Of a stretch of DNA of 64,000 nucleotides, positions 58,638 through 64,000 are shown piece after piece (the first letter of the stretch is position 1; every line of letters begins with the position of its first letter). A model generated the notes under the pieces. That model saw nothing but the letters and a program-made list of their open reading frames with translations, did no database searches and was not told the origin of the DNA. Source of the DNA: Candidatus Streptomyces philanthi (GTDB lineage Bacteria; Actinomycetota; Actinomycetes; Streptomycetales; Streptomycetaceae); contig CP073042.1 of the NCBI GenBank assembly GCA_018114805.1, positions 5,439,501 to 5,503,500 on the forward strand. The letters run 5' to 3'. Made by a program: the position numbers and the translations under genes.

Positions 58638-60397
58638 TCAGCTTAGCAGCGCGGGCCCGACGGCCTCGGCGTCGGCGGGCGTCCCCTCCAGTTCGAGGAG
58701 CAGCAACTCGTTGTGGCCTGCCCGCAGCCAGGGTCCCGGGACGTACAGGCCGCGCTGCGGGCCGCGCGACCAGTAGCGGCCCAGGCAGCGGCCGTTGACC
58801 CAGGCGAAGCCGCTTACCAGGCCCGGCAGTTCGAGCGTCGCGTCACCCGGCGCGGCCACCTCGAAGGAGCCGGCGAACAGGCCGGGCTCCGCGCCCCCCG
58901 GCGCCGGCCGGTACGCGATCCGCGCCAGCGCCCCGGGCCGCTCGACCGCGTCGAGCCGCAGCGGGCCTGGCCCGTACGCCGTGCAGGTACTGCCACTCGT
59001 GCAGCACGCCACCGGTGATGCCCTTCGGCTCGGCCAGCCGGGGGCCGTAGTTGACCCGGCCCAGCGACTCCACCCACAGGTCCACCGTCGCTGGCCCGGC
59101 CACCTCGCCGAGCAGCGCGTCCCGCTCGTCGAGGACGGTGGCGCGCACCCCGTCCACGGTGGCCAGCGCACGGTCCCGCAGCCCGAGCACGCGCAGCGGG
59201 TAGGGCGGGCGCGGCCCCGGCACCTCAAGCCGGTAGCGGACGACGCCGCGGTCCACGTCCAACTCCTCGAAGGTGGGCGGCGTCGCGGTGTGCGTCTCGG
59301 GCCCGCCCAGCGCGTCGAGCACGCCCTCCAGCGGCGCCCACCGGTCGAGCCGCACGGCGACCGGTCGGCCCAGCGACGGTGGGACCGGCGGCGGCGCGGG
59401 CAGCGGGCCCGGCGCGTGGGCGGCGAGCACCTCGCGGAAGCGCCAGAACTTCTCCGTCGGCGCGCCCCGCTCGTCGATCGGCGCGTCGTAGTCGTACGAG
59501 GTGGTGGTGGGCCGCAGCGCCCCGTCGTGCAGCTCGCCGGACCGGTTGGCGCCGGCCCAGCCGCCGAAGTTGGTGCTGCCGTGCGCCATGTACAGGTTGA
59601 CCGACGCGCCGCACTCCAGGATCTCCCGCAGCGCCCCGGCCGCCTCCGCCGTCCCGGGTCGCCGGCTCGGCCCCCAGTGCGTGAACCAGCCGCACCAGAG
59701 CTCCATGCACATCAGCGGGGAGCGCGGCCGGTGCCGGCGCAGCGCGGCGAACGCCTCGCGCGCGCCCGAGTCGAAGTTGACTGTTGCGAGCACCCCCGGG
59801 CAGCGAGCCGCCGGTGAGCATGTGGTCCTCCGGGCCGTCCGAGGTGAACAGCGGCACGCCCACCCCGCACCGCCGCAGCACGTCGGCCAGGTGCCGCAGG
59901 TAGTGCTGGTCGCTGCCGTACGAGCCGTACTCGTTCTCCACCTGCGCCATGACCACCGGTCCGCCGCGGTCCGCCTGCTGGGGCACCACCTGCGCGAGCA
60001 CCCGCTCGCACCACGCGTCCACGGCGGCCAGGAACCGCGGATCGCGGGTGCGCACCCGGGGGCCCAGCGGCCCGGTCAGCCAGTGCGGCAGCCCGCCGTT
60101 CTCCCACTCGGCGCAGACGTAGGGGCCCGGGCGCACGATCGCCCACAGGCCGGCCGCGTGCGCCGCGTCCAGGAACCGGCCCAGCGCCGCCACGTCGCGG
60201 AACTCCCCGTGCCGGGGCTCGTGCAGGTTCCACGCCACGTACGTCTCCACGCAGTTCAGGCCCATCGCCCGGGCCATCGCCAGCCGGTGCGCCCAGTGCT
60301 CCTCGGGCACCCGGAAGTAGTGCACGGCCCCCGAGAGCAGCCGCACCGGCCGCCCGTCCCGGGTGTACCCCTCGTCCGTGACCGCGAACTCCGCCAC
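58638..60397 (-). pseudogene. GH35 beta-galactosidase, two frameshifts
   Basis: A ~585-aa retaining beta-galactosidase. TIM barrel: GAVHYFRVPEEHW, NCVETYVAWNLHEP, GPYVCAEWENGGLP, acid/base Glu in AQVENEYGSYG and nucleophile Glu in MCMELWCGWF, then MAHGSTNFG. C-terminal jelly-roll domains end in WVNGRCLGRYWSRGPQ and NELLLLELEG. Breaks are near 59793 (CCCGGGGG, one G too many) and near 58987 (HEWQYLHG then TAYGPGPL). GTG 60397 is a likely start, though the frame is open further upstream. The divergent AraC gene is the likely regulator. Confidence 0.86.
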
Positions 60398-60745
60398 GCC
60401 CCGCACCGCCTCTCGCTCCCCGGCCCGCCGACGCCCACACCCTGGCCCGCCTACCGGCGGCCGGTCCATGGACAAAGGTCGGCGCTATGTGGACGGAGCG
60501 GAGCGGCGCGCGGGCGGCGGCGGGTACCAGGGGCGGCGCGCGGTCGTTGGGTGAACGGAGGTCATCGACGGGGCGACGCTTGAATGATCTTCGAGTGTGC
60601 GGCCGGTGCGGGGTCCGCCGTGGGGGCCGGCCCGGCCGGGCGACGGGGGCATCGGCCAGCCTGGCCGGATACCGTCGACCACGTGGCGCAGAAGATCTTG
60701 GTACCCCGAGGACCGGTCATCCAGCGACGGAACGAGAGGCAGGCG
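60398..60745. other. Divergent GH35/AraC upstream region
   Basis: 348 bp. The GH35 frame remains open to 60475 without family similarity, and the AraC frame to 60584. No clear -35/-10 pair or operator was recognised. Any AraC binding sites would be expected here. Confidence 0.35.
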
Positions 60746-61672
60746 GTGGAGCAGCGCGCGTACCGGACCTGGATGCGGTACTTCATGCCCACCTCGGTCC
60801 ACCACCAGCTCGGCCTGGTCTGCCTCGGCGTCGGCCTCCAGCACGGCGCGCTGCCCACGGTCGGCCCGCGCGTCCGGTCGGCCCGCGCGTCCTCGACTAC
60901 CACGTGGCGGTGGTGGTCAGCGCGGGCAGGGGCTGGTTCGAGGGCGCCGACGGGGTTCCCCGCCCGGTCACCGCGCCCGCCCTGATCTGGCTCACCCCGG
61001 GCGTACCGCACCACTACGGGGCGAGCCGGGACACCGGCTGGGACGAGAGCTTCGTCGACTTCACGGGGACGGCCGTCGCCGCGTACACCGAACTCGGCTA
61101 CATCGACCCCGACCGGCCCGTGGTCCCGCTGACCGACACCGTCACCGCCCGCGCCGCCATCGGCCGCATCACCCGCGCCGCTCAGCCGGGCAACCCGCTG
61201 CTCGAAGTCGAGACCTCCGCCGCTGTGCACGAGTTGCTGGTCGCGCTACGCCGGGCGCGCGCGGACACCGCGGGGGGACACCGATCCGGTGCTGCGCGCG
61301 CTGGCGCGCGACGCGTTCCTGCCGCTGTCGGTCGCCGAACACGCCGCCCGGCACGGCATGACCGCGGCCGAACTGCGCGCGGTGGTACGCCGCGCGGCCG
61401 GCGCGAGCCCCAAGGACTACCTGCTCGGCATCCGGCTCGGCCGGGCCAAGGAACTGCTGGTCGGCATCGAACTGTCGGTGGCCGCCGTGGCCCGCCGGGT
61501 CGGCTACGACGACCCCGCCTACTTCAACCGGCTGTTCACCCGCCGGGTCGGCATCGCGCCCGGCCGCTTACGCGAACAGCAGGGCCGTGCCGCCCCCGGC
61601 GGCTGGAGCGACGCGGTCCCCGACCTGCGCCACCCGCCGACCATCCGCTCCACGCCGTCCCTCGCACCCTGA
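60746..61672 (+). pseudogene. AraC family regulator broken by a 17-bp tandem duplication and a one-base loss
   Basis: From GTG 60746 (EQRAYRTWMRYFMPTSVHHQ) the protein reads LGLVCLGVGLQHGALPTVG, and then a 17-bp unit is present twice (60859-60892). Removing one copy restores GPRVLDYHVAVVVSAGRGWFEG, the cupin-like sensor domain with PHHYGASRDTGWDE. A second break near 61272 is a run of six G where seven are needed. The C-terminal double HTH follows (LSVAEHAARHGMTAAELRAV, SVAAVARRVGYDDPAYFNRL). A TTA codon lies at 61568-61570. It is divergent from the GH35 gene and probably controls it. Confidence 0.84.
60859..60892 (+). repeat. 17-bp tandem duplication inside the AraC gene
   Basis: Two exact copies of GGTCGGCCCGCGCGTCC, at 60859-60875 and 60876-60892. 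The extra copy shifts the frame. This is a slippage-type mutation, not a homopolymer error. Confidence 0.9.
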
Positions 61673-61985
61673 CCCACGACGCGGCCCGCGCCCCCGCGCA
61701 CCCTACGCGCGGGGGCGCCCGGCCTCCGTCCGACTCCCGACCCATCTCCCCCCCGGCCTCCGGCCCGGGCCCCCGCCCGGACCTCGCCGGCGCCGAGTCC
61801 ATACGCCGTCCGCGCCCTGCCCGTGCGCGCCGCGCGCCCCCGTCCACGCCTCGTCCGCGCCCTGGCGCGCCGCCGGACGTCGCGGCCGGCGCGCTGCCGG
61901 GGTCGCGGCCGGCCACCCGGCGCCGGGCGCGCCCTGTTAGCGTGGCGCCGTTTGCCGCCCGTGACCGCATCGGGAGACCCACGCG
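61673..61985 (+). other. Gap before chorismate mutase
   Basis: 313 bp of Pro/Arg-codon-like GC-rich sequence with no start signals. Nothing supported except a possible start region of the next gene (GAGACCCACGCG before ATG 61986). Confidence 0.35.
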
Positions 61986-62405
61986 ATGAACGACCAGCCC
62001 GACCTGCCCGCACGCTCCACCGAGCGGGCCACCTCCGCGTCGCCGACCGGACAGCCGGACAGCGCAGCCCCGGACAGCGCGGCCCTGGGCGACGCGGCCG
62101 TACGCGCCGAACTGTCGCGGCTGCGGGACAGCATCGACAACATCGACGCGGCCGTCGTCCACATGCTCGCCGAGCGCTTCAAGTGCACCCAGCGGGTCGG
62201 CCGCCTGAAGGCCGACCACAAGCTGCCGCCGGCCGACCCGGCGCGCGAGGCCCTGCAGATCGCCCGGCTGCGCGAACTCGCCGAGAGCGCCAAGCTCGAC
62301 CCCGGGTTCGCCGAGAAGCTGCTGAACTTCATCATCGCCGAGGTGATCCGGCACCACGAGCAGATCGCCGACGACGTCGTGGCCAACGGCGGCGGCACCC
62401 CGTAG
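61986..62405 (+). CDS. Chorismate mutase (AroQ class)
   Basis: A 139-aa protein: ~40-residue polar N-terminus, then the all-helical AroQ domain: LSRLRDSIDNIDAAVVHMLA, ERFKCTQRVGRLKADHKLPP, DPAREALQIARLRELAE and FAEKLLNFIIAEVIRHHEQI. The active-site Arg, Lys and Glu/Gln occur in the expected helices. It converts chorismate to prephenate and so competes with TrpE for chorismate. No dehydratase or secretion signal is present, so it is cytoplasmic. Confidence 0.93.
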   Translation: MNDQPDLPARSTERATSASPTGQPDSAAPDSAALGDAAVRAELSRLRDSIDNIDAAVVHMLAERFKCTQRVGRLKADHKLPPADPAREALQIARLRELAESAKLDPGFAEKLLNFIIAEVIRHHEQIADDVVANGGGTP

Positions 62406-62427
62406 GAGTGGGAACGGGGGCGGCGGA

Positions 62428-63681
62428 TCAGCCGCCCGTGCCGGATGCCGGGCCGCCCCCGCCGGCCGCGCGCAGGTCCAGGTAGTGCGCGCGGCGCTCC
62501 TCGTCGGCGGCGAGCGCGACGCCCGCCCAGGCCATGGCGCGGGCCGCCGCGAGCACCGCGTCGTCGCCCGCGGCGCCGCCCGTCCACTCGGCGAACTCCC
62601 TGGTGTGCGGCGTGCCGCTGGAGCCGACGAGGCCGAGGTGCGGGTGGATCGCGGGCAGCGCCCGGGTCACGTTCCCCATGTCCGTTGACGCGCCGATGCG
62701 CCTGGGCGGGCCGGCCGGCTCGGCGGGGGAGCGGCCGGCCGCCGCGCGCAGCCCGTCCGCATACCGCGCCATCAGCCAGGCGTCGTTGCGCAGGTCGAGG
62801 TAGTCCGGCTGGGTCGCCGTGATCGTCACGGCGCACCCCGTGGCGAGCGCGGCGCCGCGGAAGCAGTCCGCGACCCGCTCGCGCAGCGCGGCCAGCTCCT
62901 CCGCCGTGGGCGTGCGCACCTCGAAGGAGAGCACGGTGCGCTCCGGGATGATGTTCGACTGCGCGCCGCCCTCGCGGACGATGCCCGCCACCCGGTAGCC
63001 GTCCGGTAGTTGCTGCCGCAACTGCCCCACCGCCACCTGCGCCATCACGGCGGCGTCTCCGGCGTTGATCCCCAACTGCGGGGCGAGCGCCGCGTGCGAG
63101 GCGCGCCCGGTGAACGTCACGTCGAAGCGCGCGACCGACGTGGTGGACGAGCGCGGATCGACGTCGTCCGCCGGCCCCGGGTGCGCCATCATCGCCACCG
63201 TCACGTCGTCGAAGGCGCCGCGGTCGAGCATCAGCACCTTGCCGCCGCCCGCCTCCTCGGCTGGGGTGCCGAGCAGCTTCACCGCGAAGCCGAGTTCGTC
63301 GGCGACCGCCGCCAGACTGATGGCGGCCCCCGCGCTCGCCGCGCAGATCACGTTGTGCCCGCAGGCGTGCCCCAGCTTCGGCAGCGCGTCGTACTCGGCG
63401 CACACCCCGATCGTCAGCGGCCCCGTGCCGTACGAGGCGGTCAGCGCGGTCGGCAGGTCGTACGGACCACGGCGGACGGCGAACCCCGCCTCCTCAAGCA
63501 GCGCCGCCAGTCGCCCGGCCGCCCGGTGCTCGACGAAGGCCACCTCGGGGTCGGCGTGCAGGCTCCGGCTCAGCTCCGTGAGCCGGCCGGCGTACGCGTC
63601 GATCCGCTCCAGCGCGCGCCGCCGCGCGGCGACCTCAGCCGGCCGCTCCCCGCCGGCCCCGGCACCCCCCGCCCCCGTCAT
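62428..63681 (-). CDS. M20 family amidohydrolase
   Basis: A 417-aa zinc peptidase/amidohydrolase of the M20D/AbgB-like group. Metal-binding region GVCAEYDALPKLGHACGHNVIC, then LLGTPAEEAGGGKVLM. The lid/dimerisation domain is in RFDVTFTGRASHAALAPQLG, followed by GAQSNIIPERTVLSFEVRTP. C-terminal His ligand in GSSGTPHTREFA. Homologues cleave p-aminobenzoyl-glutamate or acylated amino acids. The ATG at 63681 overlaps the stop of a 39-codon open frame. Confidence 0.9.
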   Translation of the reverse strand: MTGAGGAGAGGERPAEVAARRRALERIDAYAGRLTELSRSLHADPEVAFVEHRAAGRLAALLEEAGFAVRRGPYDLPTALTASYGTGPLTIGVCAEYDALPKLGHACGHNVICAASAGAAISLAAVADELGFAVKLLGTPAEEAGGGKVLMLDRGAFDDVTVAMMAHPGPADDVDPRSSTTSVARFDVTFTGRASHAALAPQLGINAGDAAVMAQVAVGQLRQQLPDGYRVAGIVREGGAQSNIIPERTVLSFEVRTPTAEELAALRERVADCFRGAALATGCAVTITATQPDYLDLRNDAWLMARYADGLRAAAGRSPAEPAGPPRRIGASTDMGNVTRALPAIHPHLGLVGSSGTPHTREFAEWTGGAAGDDAVLAAARAMAWAGVALAADEERRAHYLDLRAAGGGGPASGTGG

Positions 63682-63797
63682 CGCGCGCCCCCGACGGGAC
63701 GGCGGGTCACGGCCGGGGCGGCCGGCGGCGCGGGGCGGGGAACGGCCCCGGGCCGTGCCAGGAGCGGGGAGCGCTGGGTGCGTGCGGCGATCGTCAT
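63678..63797 (-). CDS. Possible 39-aa upstream open frame
   Basis: ATG 63797 encodes MTIAARTQRSPLLARPG and a Pro/Ala/Arg-rich tail, and ends in a TGA that overlaps the M20 ATG (ATGA). The overlap suggests translational coupling, but there is no strong ribosome binding site and no known family. It could simply be an open frame. Confidence 0.3.
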   Translation of the reverse strand: MTIAARTQRSPLLARPGAVPRPAPPAAPAVTRRPVGGAR

Positions 63798-63982
63798 GCC
63801 CCCAGCCTGCCACCGCGCCCCGAGCCGCCCTGGCCCCACCCGTGCCGTACACGACCCGGGGCCCCGTCGGACCCCCGGCACGGCCCCCGACGGGGTCTTC
63901 GCTGGCGGCCCCGGGTGCCCGACGCGGGCCCGGCACCCACCGCAACCTGCACGGAACGAGAACCGTACGGCAGCATGTCCCC

Positions 63983-64000
63983 ATGTCCGTACTCACGCGC
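63983..64000 (+). CDS. 5' end of a gene running off the window
   Basis: ATG 63983 opens MSVLTR to the edge. Too short to identify. An upstream ATG at 63975 is out of frame. Divergent from the M20 gene. Confidence 0.3.

Noticed and set aside
35027..61672. Specialised-metabolite gene cluster in the accessory half
   Set aside because: No polyketide, peptide, terpene or RiPP core enzymes are present. The genes are unrelated hydrolases, regulators and transporters.

Overview
The window is chromosomal DNA of a high-GC actinomycete, almost certainly a Streptomyces. The support is extreme G/C bias at third codon positions, frequent GTG starts, short ATGA/GTGA/TGATG gene overlaps, rare TTA codons, a his and trp gene order like that of Streptomyces chromosomes, and actinobacterial families (PriA, TrpM, TIGR02234, TIGR03085, HGxxPAAW, bL37). 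No phage, insertion sequence, CRISPR array, rRNA or tRNA gene was seen.

Layout. Positions 1-8.2 kb hold a NYN-domain protein, a drug-type ABC exporter pair, a DUF2567 membrane protein, the tiny ribosomal protein bL37, a YbaK deacylase, a Lon-substrate-domain protein and a multi-part membrane protein. Positions 8.3-14.4 kb are the histidine operon hisD-hisC-hisB-(54-aa membrane protein)-hisH-priA-RidA-hisF, followed by hisI at 16.5 kb. Positions 17.1-24.4 kb carry trpE, a trp-linked membrane protein, trpC, trpM, trpB and trpA. PriA supplies both the HisA and TrpF isomerisations and so joins the two pathways. After this come a small HTH/Clp-N-domain operon with a striking self-overlapping operator, a DsbA-like thioredoxin, lgt, a VIT1-type transporter and glutamate synthase gltB-gltD (28.7-34.8 kb). 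From 35 kb onward the content is accessory: a decayed regulator, a MarR/SDR divergon, a YtrA-type GntR/ABC operon, a mannosyltransferase-like protein, two tandem trypsins, an aromatic-acid-exporter-like protein, a pyruvate-oxidase-like TPP enzyme, a second SDR, a GH101 endo-alpha-N-acetylgalactosaminidase, a CGNR regulator/epoxide hydrolase divergon, a GH35 beta-galactosidase with an AraC regulator, chorismate mutase and an M20 amidohydrolase.

The most unusual property of the window is that about 21 of its genes are broken by roughly 33 frame-changing lesions and 7-8 in-frame stop codons, while about 17 kb of his, trp, lgt and glt genes carries none. Many lesions are one-base length errors in G/C runs, which look technical. 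Others are not: a 17-bp tandem duplication, a 7-bp deletion that removes the conserved GWG of a trypsin, and a regulator lacking its N-terminal DNA-binding part. Broken genes are annotated as pseudogenes over their full reconstructed span, and the evidence text gives the reconstruction. Only raw reads can decide which lesions are real.

The best regulatory discoveries are readable operators: tandem GTCAAC-N4-GTTGAC sites that contain the -35 and -10 of a leaderless promoter (24.55 kb), paired AACCNNCTTAGCYGGTT sites between a CGNR regulator and an epoxide hydrolase (56.9 kb), a perfect 16-bp palindrome in the MarR/SDR gap (36.8 kb) and a CACTAA-N4-TTAGTG site in front of the GntR gene (37.76 kb).
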